From: Arthrobacter sp. AFG7.2
Lineage (GTDB): Bacteria; Actinomycetota; Actinomycetes; Actinomycetales; Micrococcaceae
Reading direction: 5' to 3'
Assembly: GCF_002892835.1 (NCBI RefSeq)
Contig: NZ_PJMB01000013.1
Location: 46,160-110,159, forward strand
Length of the DNA: 64,000 nt
Numbering within the stretch: the first letter of the stretch is position 1; each line of letters begins with the position of its first letter. Shown piece after piece: positions 33,950 to 41,589 of the stretch. Made by a program: the position numbers and the translations under genes. The notes beneath the pieces were generated by a model. That model made no database searches. It worked only from the letters and a program-made list of their open reading frames with translations, and was not told the DNA's origin.

Positions 33950-34930
33950 ATGGCACTGACAGCATCGGTCAAAGAAGAACTGTCCCGTCTGGACATCAAA
34001 AAGTCATCAGTGCGCAAGGCCGAAGTTTCCGCCATGCTCCGCTTCGCGGGCGGGCTGCACATCATCTCTGGCCGCATCGTGATTGAAGCGGAAGTGGACC
34101 TTGCCTCCACCGCACGGCGCCTCCGGGCTGCCATCGCGGAAGTCTACGGACACCAAAGTGAAATCATTGTGGTTTCTGCCGGGGGACTGCGCCGCGCCAG
34201 CCGCTACGTCGTTCGTGTCGTGCGCGACGGCGAGGCGCTGGCCCGCCAGACCGGCCTGCTCGACGGCCGCGGCCGTCCCGTCCGCGGGCTGCCGTCCGCC
34301 GTCGTTAATGGTTCTGCCGCTGACGCCGAAGCCGTATGGCGGGGCGCCTTCCTGGCGCACGGCTCCCTGACGGAACCTGGCCGGTCATCATCCCTCGAAG
34401 TCACCTGCCCCGGCCCCGAATCGGCGCTGGCGCTCGTGGGCGCCGCACGCCGCCTGGACATCCAGGCGAAAGCCCGTGAGGTCCGCGGCGTGGACCGCGT
34501 GGTGATCCGGGACGGCGACACCATCGCGGCCCTCCTCACCCGGATGGGCGCCCATGACGCCCTGATGGTCTGGGAGGAACGGCGGATGCGCAAGGAAGTC
34601 CGCGCCACCGCCAACCGGCTGGCAAATTTCGACGACGCCAACCTGCGCCGCTCTGCCCAGGCAGCCGTGGCCGCGGGAGCGCGTGTGGACCGTGCCCTGG
34701 AAATCCTCGGGGACGACGTTCCGGACCACCTGAAGTACGCCGGCGAGTTGCGGGTGGCGCACAAGCAGGCCAGCCTGGATGAGCTGGGACGCCTTGCGGA
34801 CCCGGTGATGACCAAGGACGCGATCGCCGGCAGGATCCGCCGGCTGCTGGCCATGGCGGACAAGCGCGCGTTGGACCTTGGCATCCCGGGGACCGACGCC
34901 AATGTGACACCGGAAATGCTGGACGAGTAA
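33950..34930 (+). CDS. whiA: Sporulation/division regulator WhiA
   Basis: 326 residues. WhiA joins an N-terminal LAGLIDADG-homing-endonuclease-like fold, degenerate for cutting, to a C-terminal helix-turn-helix. Visible: VKEELSRLDIKKSSVRKAEVSAMLRFAG at the N-terminus, GAFLAHGSLTEPG in the middle, and the C-terminal region from NFDDANLRRSAQAAV to MTKDAIAGRIRRLLAMADKRA. In Streptomyces it drives sporulation septation with WhiB; non-sporulating actinobacteria retain it for division control. GGAAGG precedes the ATG by six bases. Last gene of the operon; a separate promoter serves sodA. Confidence 0.95.
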   Translation: MALTASVKEELSRLDIKKSSVRKAEVSAMLRFAGGLHIISGRIVIEAEVDLASTARRLRAAIAEVYGHQSEIIVVSAGGLRRASRYVVRVVRDGEALARQTGLLDGRGRPVRGLPSAVVNGSAADAEAVWRGAFLAHGSLTEPGRSSSLEVTCPGPESALALVGAARRLDIQAKAREVRGVDRVVIRDGDTIAALLTRMGAHDALMVWEERRMRKEVRATANRLANFDDANLRRSAQAAVAAGARVDRALEILGDDVPDHLKYAGELRVAHKQASLDELGRLADPVMTKDAIAGRIRRLLAMADKRALDLGIPGTDANVTPEMLDE

Positions 34931-34939
34931 CAGCCCCCA

Positions 34940-34945
34940 TAGAAT
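34940..34945 (+). promoter_or_regulatory. -10 box for sodA
   Basis: TAGAAT, giving a leader of about 80 bases ending in GGAGG before the GTG. No clear -35 box. Confidence 0.5.
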
Positions 34946-35030
34946 CAAAAAGATTCCGGGCGCGCGCCGCCCGGATGCACAATCCGAGAGTTACCAACCG
35001 GACCGAATGTCCACGATATTGGAGGATTTT

Positions 35031-35657
35031 GTGACCGAGTACGTATTGCCCGAACTCAGCTACGACTACGCCGCCCTGGAGCCGCACATTTCCGCGCGGA
35101 TCATGGAGCTGCACCACAGCAAGCACCACGCAACCTACGTTGCCGGCGCCAACAACGCCCTGGCCCAGCTGGCTGAAGCACGTGAGAAGGGCGACTTCGC
35201 CAACATCAACAGGCTCTCCAAGGACCTCGCGTTCCACACCGGCGGCCACGTCAACCACTCCGTATTCTGGAACAACCTTTCCCCGGACGGCGGCGACAAG
35301 CCCGAAGGCGAGCTCGCGGCGGCCATCGACGACGCGTTCGGCTCCTTCGACGCCTTCCGCGCCCAGTTCTCCGCAGCAGCACTTGGCCTGCAGGGCTCCG
35401 GATGGGGCTTCCTGGCCTACGAGCCCATCGGCGGGAACCTGGTCATCGAGCAGCTGTACGACCAGCAGGGCAACACCGCGCTGGGCACCACCCCGCTGCT
35501 GATGCTGGACATGTGGGAGCACGCCTTCTACCTGGACTACGTCAACGTGAAGGCGGACTACGTCAAGGCGTTCTGGAACATCGTTAACTGGGCGGACGTT
35601 GCAAAGCGCTTCGAGGCTGCCCGCACCAACGCCACGGGACTCATCACCCTTCCGTAG
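35031..35657 (+). CDS. sodA: Superoxide dismutase, Mn/Fe type
   Basis: 208 residues; removes superoxide in the cytoplasm. The four metal ligands are visible: His in ELHHSKHHATY (about 28), His in HTGGHVNHS (about 78-82), and Asp/His in DMWEHAFYLDY. The glycine/glutamine pattern around GSGWGFLAYEP and the QQGN region suggest a Mn-type enzyme, but metal choice is not certain. GTG 35031 is chosen over the ATG at 35007 because GGAGG sits seven bases before it. It lies between whiA and gap, interrupting a pairing often seen in relatives without it. Confidence 0.94.
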   Translation: MTEYVLPELSYDYAALEPHISARIMELHHSKHHATYVAGANNALAQLAEAREKGDFANINRLSKDLAFHTGGHVNHSVFWNNLSPDGGDKPEGELAAAIDDAFGSFDAFRAQFSAAALGLQGSGWGFLAYEPIGGNLVIEQLYDQQGNTALGTTPLLMLDMWEHAFYLDYVNVKADYVKAFWNIVNWADVAKRFEAARTNATGLITLP

Positions 35658-35702
35658 CAGCGCACAGCGCAGGAGTATGTAACAAACCTCACAAACCGGA
35701 CT

Positions 35703-35708
35703 TATAGT
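35703..35708 (+). promoter_or_regulatory. Candidate -10 box for the gap operon leader
   Basis: TATAGT, which would give a long leader of about 200 bases. A second candidate TAAGAT lies at 35764-35769. No good -35 box for either. Confidence 0.35.
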
Positions 35709-35723
35709 GGCCGGGATGTGGAC

Positions 35724-35753
35724 GGTCCGACCCCGCACTTGCGGGGGCGGACC
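35724..35753 (+). terminator. GC-rich hairpin after sodA / in the gap leader
   Basis: GGTCCGACCCCGC (35724-35736) pairs with 35741-35753 across an ACTT loop with one mismatch. The tail lacks a T run. It could end the sodA transcript or, if transcription starts at the upstream TATAGT, act as an attenuator in the gap leader. Confidence 0.5.
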
Positions 35754-35775
35754 CAGTTAAACGTAAGATAGGTCA

Positions 35776-35820
35776 CGGAAGGCGGTTAGCCTTCAGCAAT
35801 GAGGCTGGTCGCCCTCCGTT
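35776..35820 (+). other. Large imperfect hairpin in the gap 5' leader
   Basis: ACGGAAGGCGGTTAGCCT pairs with AGGCTGGTCGCCCTCCGT around TCAGCAATG, roughly 14 of 18 positions. It lies 100 bases ahead of the gap start. Not a riboswitch class I recognise. Confidence 0.4.
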
Positions 35821-35919
35821 TGTAAATCATCTCTGCCCAATGGCGTGCGGGATCTGTTAGTTGGCTTGATAGCCCGCTCAACTAGTTGTGCTTCAGAAAG
35901 CACCAAGGAGACTGAAAAA

Positions 35920-36930
35920 GTGACGACCCGTATTGGTATCAACGGCTTTGGCCGTATTGGCCGCAACTACTTCCGCGCAGCACTCGCTCAGGGCGCGGAC
36001 CTGGAGATCGTTGCAGTCAACGACCTCACCAGCCCCGAAGCACTCGCACACCTCTTCAAGTACGACTCCGTCGGCGGTCGCCTGAAGGAAACCATTGAGG
36101 TCAAAGACGGCAACATCGTCGTCAACGGCACCGTCATCAAGGTGCTCGCCGAGCGGGATCCCGCCAACCTTCCCTGGGGTGAGCTGGGCGTGGACATCGT
36201 GATCGAATCCACCGGCTTCTTCACCAAGGCCGCCGATGCCCGGAAGCACATCGACGCCGGCGCCAAGAAGGTCCTGATTTCCGCTCCTGCCTCCGACGAG
36301 GACATCACCATCGTGATGGGCGTCAACCACAACCTGTACGACAACGCCACGCACCACATCATTTCCAACGCCTCCTGCACCACCAACTGCCTCGGCCCGC
36401 TGGCCAAGGTGGTCAATGACGAGTTCGGCATCGAGCGCGGCCTCATGACCACCGTCCACGCCTACACCGCCGACCAGAACCTGCAGGACGGCCCCCACAA
36501 GGACCTGCGCCGTGCACGCGCTGCCGCCATCAACATGGTGCCCACGTCCACGGGAGCTGCCAAGGCCATCGGCCTGGTCCTGCCGGAACTCAAGGGCAAG
36601 CTCGACGGCTACGCCATCCGCGTTCCCGTTCCCACCGGCTCCGCAACCGACCTGACGGTCACCGTCTCCCGCGAGACCACCGTGGAGGAAGTCAACGCCG
36701 CCCTCAAGCGCGCTGCCGAGTCCGAGGAGCTCCAGGGCTTCCTGACCTACACGGACGAGCCGATCGTTTCCTCGGACATCGTCGGTGACCCGGCCTCGTC
36801 CATCTTCGACTCCGGCCTGACCAAGGTGATCGGAAACCAGGTCAAGGTTGTTTCCTGGTATGACAACGAATGGGGCTACTCCAACCGCCTCGTTGACCTC
36901 ACGGAGCTTGTTGCAGCCAAGCTGGGCTAG
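35920..36930 (+). CDS. gap: Glyceraldehyde-3-phosphate dehydrogenase, type I
   Basis: 336 residues. Oxidises glyceraldehyde 3-phosphate to 1,3-bisphosphoglycerate with NAD. NAD-binding NGFGRIGRNY (about 7-16), catalytic SNASCTTNCL with Cys153, and VSWYDNEWGYSNRLVDL at the end. GTG 35920 (TTRIGINGFG) is preferred, as AAGGAG (35905-35910) is nine bases upstream; the longer frame to 35845 adds a leader-like stretch. First of gap-pgk-tpi-secG. Confidence 0.97.
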   Translation: MTTRIGINGFGRIGRNYFRAALAQGADLEIVAVNDLTSPEALAHLFKYDSVGGRLKETIEVKDGNIVVNGTVIKVLAERDPANLPWGELGVDIVIESTGFFTKAADARKHIDAGAKKVLISAPASDEDITIVMGVNHNLYDNATHHIISNASCTTNCLGPLAKVVNDEFGIERGLMTTVHAYTADQNLQDGPHKDLRRARAAAINMVPTSTGAAKAIGLVLPELKGKLDGYAIRVPVPTGSATDLTVTVSRETTVEEVNAALKRAAESEELQGFLTYTDEPIVSSDIVGDPASSIFDSGLTKVIGNQVKVVSWYDNEWGYSNRLVDLTELVAAKLG

Positions 36931-36940
36931 GGTTAGACAC

Positions 36941-38167
36941 ATGACATCCAACACCCTCAACGAACTCATCGCTGAAGGTGTCCGCGGGCGGTACATTCTG
37001 GTTCGAAGCGACCTGAATGTGCCGCTCGACGGCTTTACAGTCACTGACGACGGCCGCATCAAGGCCTCACTCCCAGTGCTGGCGAAGCTCACGGACGCCG
37101 GTGCCCGCGTGCTGGTAACAGCCCACCTCGGCCGCCCCAAGGGCGCCCCTGAGGACAAGTACTCCCTTCGGCCCGCAGTCGCCCGACTGGCCGAACTGGC
37201 CAGCTTCAAGGTCACCCTTGCCGGTGACACGGTCGGTACCGCCGCCAGGGAAGCAGCAGAATCCCTCCAGGATGGCGAAGTGCTCGTCCTGGAGAACGTC
37301 CGCTTCGACCCCCGCGAAACGAGCAAGGACGACGCCGAACGCGGCGCCTTCGCTGACGAGCTGGTGGCGCTGACTGGCGACAACGGCGCTTACGTGGACG
37401 ACGCCTTCGGCGCAGTGCACCGCAAGCACGCCAGCGTGTACGACGTCGCCACCCGGCTTCCGTCCTACCTCGGCGACCTTGTGCACACTGAGGTGGAAGT
37501 CCTCCGGAAGCTCACCACCGACACCCAGCGTCCCTACGTGGTGGTGCTCGGCGGATCCAAGGTTTCGGACAAGCTCGCCGTCATCGATAACCTGCTGGGC
37601 AAGGCGGACACCATCCTGGTGGGTGGCGGAATGCTCTTCACCTTCCTCGCCGCAGCCGGTCACAAGGTGGCCTCCAGCCTGCTGGAGGAGGACCAGATTC
37701 CCGTAGTCCAGGACTACCTCAAGCGCGCAGCGGACGCCGGCACTGAATTCGTGGTTCCCACGGACGTCGTGGTGGCGGAAAAGTTCGCCGCAGACGCGGC
37801 CCACGAAACTGTTCCCGCGGACAACATCGAAGGCAGCAGCTTCGGCGCCCAGGGCATCGGGCTGGACATCGGACCGGATTCGGCAGCCGCATTTGCTGAG
37901 CGGATCAAGAGTGCCAGGACAGTCTTCTGGAACGGCCCGATGGGGGTTTTCGAGTTCGAAGCCTTCTCCGCCGGTACCCGGGCCATTGCACAGGCACTGA
38001 CCGAAACCGAAGCATTTACCGTGGTGGGCGGAGGCGACTCAGCCGCTGCAGTCCGCACGCTTGGGTTTGCCGACGACCAGTTCGGCCACATTTCCACCGG
38101 TGGCGGTGCCAGCCTGGAGTACCTCGAAGGCAAGGAGCTTCCGGGGCTCAGCGTCCTGGACCGCTAG
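36941..38167 (+). CDS. pgk: Phosphoglycerate kinase
   Basis: 408 residues. Makes ATP from 1,3-bisphosphoglycerate. N-terminal YILVRSDLNVPLDG (substrate-binding Arg and Asp), AHLGRPKG, LLENVRF-type block (here VLENVRFDPRE), nucleotide domain VLGGSKVSDK and C-terminal FWNGPMGVFE and VGGGDSAAAV. ATG 36941 is ten bases after the gap stop, with AGGGTTAG as a weak ribosome site, consistent with tight coupling. The frame continues upstream inside gap, but that portion is in a different gene frame. Confidence 0.97.
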   Translation: MTSNTLNELIAEGVRGRYILVRSDLNVPLDGFTVTDDGRIKASLPVLAKLTDAGARVLVTAHLGRPKGAPEDKYSLRPAVARLAELASFKVTLAGDTVGTAAREAAESLQDGEVLVLENVRFDPRETSKDDAERGAFADELVALTGDNGAYVDDAFGAVHRKHASVYDVATRLPSYLGDLVHTEVEVLRKLTTDTQRPYVVVLGGSKVSDKLAVIDNLLGKADTILVGGGMLFTFLAAAGHKVASSLLEEDQIPVVQDYLKRAADAGTEFVVPTDVVVAEKFAADAAHETVPADNIEGSSFGAQGIGLDIGPDSAAAFAERIKSARTVFWNGPMGVFEFEAFSAGTRAIAQALTETEAFTVVGGGDSAAAVRTLGFADDQFGHISTGGGASLEYLEGKELPGLSVLDR

Positions 38168-38257
38168 CAGTACCTGGCTCTTTTGTCCTCCGGCCGGCAG
38201 GTTGCCCCGCGGCAGCCTGCCGGCCGAACACATATCAAGAACTTGTTTGGAGAATAC

Positions 38258-39073
38258 GTGACTACGTCAACGAACGGCGCTTTCGACCGCAAGCCCTTTA
38301 TTGCCGGCAACTGGAAAATGAACATGGACCACGTGCAGGGCATCACCCTCCTGCAGAAGCTGGCCTGGACCCTCTCCGACGCCAAGCATGACTACAGCCG
38401 GGTTGAGGTTGCCGTCTTCCCGCCGTTCACGGACCTCCGCGGCGTCCAGACCCTTGTCCAAGGTGACGACCTGGATGTCGCCTACGGCGGGCAGGACCTT
38501 TCGCAGTTCGATTCGGGCGCCTACACCGGTGACATCTCCGGCCAGTTCCTGAGCAAGCTGGGCTGCAAGTACGTGCTGGTGGGGCACAGCGAACGCCGGA
38601 CCATCCACAACGAATCCGACGACGTCCTCAACGCCAAGGTCAAGGCAGCCTTCAAGCACGGCCTCACCCCCGTGCTGTGCGTCGGCGAGGGCCTGGAGAT
38701 CCGCCAGGCGGGAACACATGTCAACCACACCCTGGACCAGTTGCGCGCCGGGGTTGCCGGCCTGACGCCCGAGCAGGCTGCCGAACTCGTCGTGGCCTAC
38801 GAACCCGTTTGGGCTATCGGCACCGGTGAAGTGGCAGGCCCTGAGGACGCTCAGGAAATGTGTGCAGCCATCCGCGCCGAGCTTGAGTCACTGTTCGGCG
38901 GAGATGTGGCGGCGAAGACCCGGCTGCTGTACGGCGGTTCAGTGAAGGCGAACAACGCGGCCGCCATCCTGAAGGAACGCGACGTGGACGGGCTCCTGGT
39001 AGGCGGTGCAAGCCTCGATCCTGCCGAGTTTGCTAATATTGTCAGGTTCGAGAGTCACCTGGTGACGGACTAG
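38258..39073 (+). CDS. tpiA: Triosephosphate isomerase
   Basis: 271 residues. Interconverts dihydroxyacetone phosphate and glyceraldehyde 3-phosphate. AGNWKMN (Asn/Lys of the active site), GHSERR (His), AYEPVWAIGTG (catalytic Glu and loop 6), and GGSVKANN and LVGGASL (phosphate loop) are all present. GTG 38258 (VTTSTNGAFDRKPFIAGNWKMN) follows GGAG (38249-38252) by five bases. It lies 90 bases after pgk, in the same operon. Confidence 0.97.
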   Translation: MTTSTNGAFDRKPFIAGNWKMNMDHVQGITLLQKLAWTLSDAKHDYSRVEVAVFPPFTDLRGVQTLVQGDDLDVAYGGQDLSQFDSGAYTGDISGQFLSKLGCKYVLVGHSERRTIHNESDDVLNAKVKAAFKHGLTPVLCVGEGLEIRQAGTHVNHTLDQLRAGVAGLTPEQAAELVVAYEPVWAIGTGEVAGPEDAQEMCAAIRAELESLFGGDVAAKTRLLYGGSVKANNAAAILKERDVDGLLVGGASLDPAEFANIVRFESHLVTD

Positions 39074-39123
39074 TCCGTCCCGCTGCGCACACTCCCGCAA
39101 TTCCAACTTCCTGAAAGGCCGTC

Positions 39124-39381
39124 GTGGACGTTCTTCATGTCATTCTGCAGATCCTCCTGGGCATCACCAGCCTCCTGCTGACGCTGCTCATCCTCCTCCA
39201 CAAGGGACGGGGCGGCGGGATGTCGGACATGTTCGGCGGCGGCATGAGCTCCGGCCTCAGCTCCTCCGGCGTTGCCGAACGCAACCTGAACAGGTTCACG
39301 GTGATCCTTGGCGTGACCTGGGGCGTCGTGATTATCGCGCTGGGCCTGATTATGCGGTTCAGCGGCGGCGGAGACTCCTGA
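39124..39381 (+). CDS. secG: Preprotein translocase subunit SecG
   Basis: 85 residues with two membrane helices (about 3-22 and 58-78) and the glycine/Ser-rich loop RGGGMSDMFGGGMSSGLSSSGVAERNLNR characteristic of SecG. It assists SecYEG-mediated export. The GTG start follows GAAAGG. Its position after tpi is conserved in actinobacteria and firmicutes. A strong terminator lies 55 bases downstream. Confidence 0.93.
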   Translation: MDVLHVILQILLGITSLLLTLLILLHKGRGGGMSDMFGGGMSSGLSSSGVAERNLNRFTVILGVTWGVVIIALGLIMRFSGGGDS

Positions 39382-39434
39382 CCCGTTCACCAAAAGGTCC
39401 GGCCCGGATACTGCCGCGGCGCCGGTCTGCGAAC

Positions 39435-39440
39435 TAAACT
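39435..39440 (+). promoter_or_regulatory. -10 box for rbpA, overlapping the secG terminator
   Basis: TAAACT begins one base before and runs into the 5' arm of the terminator hairpin. Transcripts would begin near 39447, within the hairpin arm, leaving about 48 bases of leader. Confidence 0.5.
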
Positions 39441-39476
39441 GTGGCTGTCGGTTCCCGACAGCCACAGTTTTTGTTT
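39436..39476 (+). terminator. gap-pgk-tpi-secG Rho-independent terminator
   Basis: A perfect 16-bp stem (39436-39451 with 39455-39470) closes a TTC loop and is followed by TTTTGTTT; the classic intrinsic form. Confidence 0.88.
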
Positions 39477-39494
39477 AACCAGGCAGGAGTCCCG

Positions 39495-39887
39495 ATGATT
39501 CATCCGGCGTCAGGTTTCCGCGGCACCCGGGCAGGTGTCACGGAGGGGACGGGTGTCAGCTTCGAGACAGAGGACCAGGGAAAGGCGCTGCCCCGTATCA
39601 GGGTGTCCTACTGGTGCGCCAAGGGCCATGAGACCAGCCCGGTTTTCCTCAAGCTCCCCGAGGACCAGATTCCGCTGATCTGGGATTGCCGCCGCTGTGG
39701 AGCGCCCGCATCCCGGGAGGGGGAGGGGGCCGCAGCAGCGGAGGGGCTGGATGACGGTTACAAGACGCATCTTGAGTACGTTAAAGAACGGCGCTCCGGC
39801 CAGGACGCAGAAGACGTCCTGGCCGGAGCCCTGGAAAAACTACGCGCCCGCGGCGTCCTTCCGGACGAGCTGCTGCGGGACCCGTGA
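39495..39887 (+). CDS. rbpA: RNA polymerase-binding protein RbpA
   Basis: 130 residues. RbpA binds sigma and RNA polymerase of actinobacteria and stabilises open complexes. The N-terminal HPASGFRGTRAG is the tail that reaches the promoter, followed by the zinc-ribbon-like core with VSYWCAKGHETSPVFL ... PLIWDCRRCGAPA, and the sigma-interacting C-terminal DGYKTHLEYVKERRS. ATG 39495 has AGGAG (39485-39489) upstream. The gene's last 48 bases overlap pgl on the opposite strand. Confidence 0.95.
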   Translation: MIHPASGFRGTRAGVTEGTGVSFETEDQGKALPRIRVSYWCAKGHETSPVFLKLPEDQIPLIWDCRRCGAPASREGEGAAAAEGLDDGYKTHLEYVKERRSGQDAEDVLAGALEKLRARGVLPDELLRDP

Positions 39888-40658
39888 GGCAGCGTTCTCA
39901 TCGATGAGCCATAAGGTCCTCGATGTACCCCGCGGCCCGGCAGCGGGGACCTGCACCGGGTTGGCGCCCGCAAGGGCCAGTCCCACGGCGCCGGCCTTGT
40001 CTTCGCCGGCCACCACCATCCAGACTTCGGAGGCGGTGTTGATTGCCGGCAGCGTCAGCGATACCCGCAGCGGCGGCGGCTTGGGCGAGTTGCGCACACC
40101 CACCACCATGCGTTCCTTGTCCCGGACACCGGCCTGCTCGGGAAACAGCGAGGCGATATGCGCATCGGGGCCAACGCCCAGCAGGACAACGTCCAGCCGT
40201 GGCAGGGCGGCCGGCTCTTCGGGCCGGTCATCGGACATGTCGGCCGCGTGCTCAAGGGAGGCAGCATCATTCAGGCGCCGGGCGTAGTCCTCCGCGGCCT
40301 CTTCGGGACTCCCGAAATCATCAGCTGATCCGGGCTCGTGGATCCGCCCGGGGTCAACCGGAATGTGCGACAGCAGCGCCTCGTAGGCCTGCACCGTATT
40401 CCGGTCGGGGTCCGCGGCGGGAAGGAACCTCTCGTCGCCCCACCAGAAGTTGACCTTCGACCAATCCACAGCGGGAGCGGCCGGAGAGTCAGCGACCGCT
40501 TTCAGCGTTCCGATCCCCACTGTTCCCCCGGTCAGCACTACGGTGGCCTCACCGAATTTGTCCTGGACGTCGACCAGTTTGGTGATCAGGCGGGCCGCGA
40601 TGGCAGCCATCAGGACCGACGAATCAGGATGGATGCTTACTCTTGGGTCAACGCTCAC
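39840..40658 (-). CDS. pgl: 6-phosphogluconolactonase
   Basis: 272 residues. Hydrolyses 6-phosphogluconolactone in the oxidative pentose phosphate pathway. The NagB/RpiA-type fold shows VVLTGGTVGIG, VNFWWGDERFLPAADPDRN, and LLGVGPDAHIASLFPE, where the His is catalytic. Normal family length is about 235-270. It overlaps opcA by 11 bases upstream, as in the operon zwf-opcA-pgl, and runs tail to tail into rbpA, overlapping its 3' end. Confidence 0.93.
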   Translation of the reverse strand: MSVDPRVSIHPDSSVLMAAIAARLITKLVDVQDKFGEATVVLTGGTVGIGTLKAVADSPAAPAVDWSKVNFWWGDERFLPAADPDRNTVQAYEALLSHIPVDPGRIHEPGSADDFGSPEEAAEDYARRLNDAASLEHAADMSDDRPEEPAALPRLDVVLLGVGPDAHIASLFPEQAGVRDKERMVVGVRNSPKPPPLRVSLTLPAINTASEVWMVVAGEDKAGAVGLALAGANPVQVPAAGPRGTSRTLWLIDENAASRVPQQLVRKDAAGA

Positions 40659-41589
40659 TGGGTCGGACGCTCCTTAGATTGGTACGTGGCAGTCCAATAG
40701 TAATCACTTCCCCAAACACTTCGTCCGGGTCCAGGCGGCGGAGTTCCTCGGCGAGGCAGTCCCGCAGGCTGCGCCGCGGCAGCGATATCCGCTGTGCGGG
40801 CTGGCCGGGCTGGGTCAGTTCGGCGACGGACAACCCCGGCCGGAAGAGCTGGATGTCACCGCTCTGCCTGGTCAGCCGGACCCGGCGGATGCCCGTGCCT
40901 GCCGGGTCAGCGACGATGGTCACCGGTGCGTCCAGGGTGAGGGTCAGCCAGGCTGCGAGGAGGATGGTGCTGGGGGAATCGGAGGCTCCCTCGACGGCGA
41001 CGGCCGTGACGGGAGAGGAATCCACCTGGTCCAGGACGGCGGCGAGCTGGATCCGCCAGTTGGTCAGGCGGGTCCAGGCCAGGTCCGTGTCGCCGGCTTT
41101 GTAGGTGGACCGGATGTTCTCCAGCGCCCGCTGCGGATCCGGTTCGTTGGCGGAGTCGGTGATGCGGCGGTGCGCGATTTTCCCGATGGACGTTTCGCAG
41201 GCGTTTTCCGGGGCGCCGTGCGGCCACCAGGCCACAATTGGTGCATCGGGGAGCAGCAGTGCGGCCACGAGGGATTCGCTTTCGTGGGAGAGCTGGCCAT
41301 AGCCGCGCAGCACGATTACCTCCGATGCTCCGGCGTCACCGCCCACCCGGATCTGGCCGTCCAGCTTGTCTGCAGCGTCTGCCCCGGCGTCGGCCAGGAC
41401 GATGATCCGGCAGGGGTGTTCGCGGCTGGCCTCGTTGGCGGCCTCGATGGCTTCTTCCTCCAGCCCGGACTTGGTGACCACGACCAGGGTGAGCACGCGT
41501 CCGAGGGCAATCACGCCGCCCTGCTCGCGCAGGGACATGATCTTCTTGGAAACCTTTGAGGTGGTGGTGTCCGGCAGGTCTACAATCAT
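40648..41589 (-). CDS. opcA: Glucose-6-phosphate dehydrogenase assembly protein OpcA
   Basis: 313 residues. OpcA is an accessory factor that tunes Zwf activity, sometimes as part of a redox-sensitive complex. The family is found in actinobacteria and cyanobacteria and is nearly always adjacent to zwf. Typical blocks: N-terminal MIVDLPDTTTSKVSKKIMSL, LRGYGQLSHESESLVAALLLPDAP and VWWPHGAP-like IVAWWPHGAPENAC, and WRIQLAAVLDQV. It overlaps zwf by four bases. Confidence 0.93.
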   Translation of the reverse strand: MIVDLPDTTTSKVSKKIMSLREQGGVIALGRVLTLVVVTKSGLEEEAIEAANEASREHPCRIIVLADAGADAADKLDGQIRVGGDAGASEVIVLRGYGQLSHESESLVAALLLPDAPIVAWWPHGAPENACETSIGKIAHRRITDSANEPDPQRALENIRSTYKAGDTDLAWTRLTNWRIQLAAVLDQVDSSPVTAVAVEGASDSPSTILLAAWLTLTLDAPVTIVADPAGTGIRRVRLTRQSGDIQLFRPGLSVAELTQPGQPAQRISLPRRSLRDCLAEELRRLDPDEVFGEVITIGLPRTNLRSVRPSER

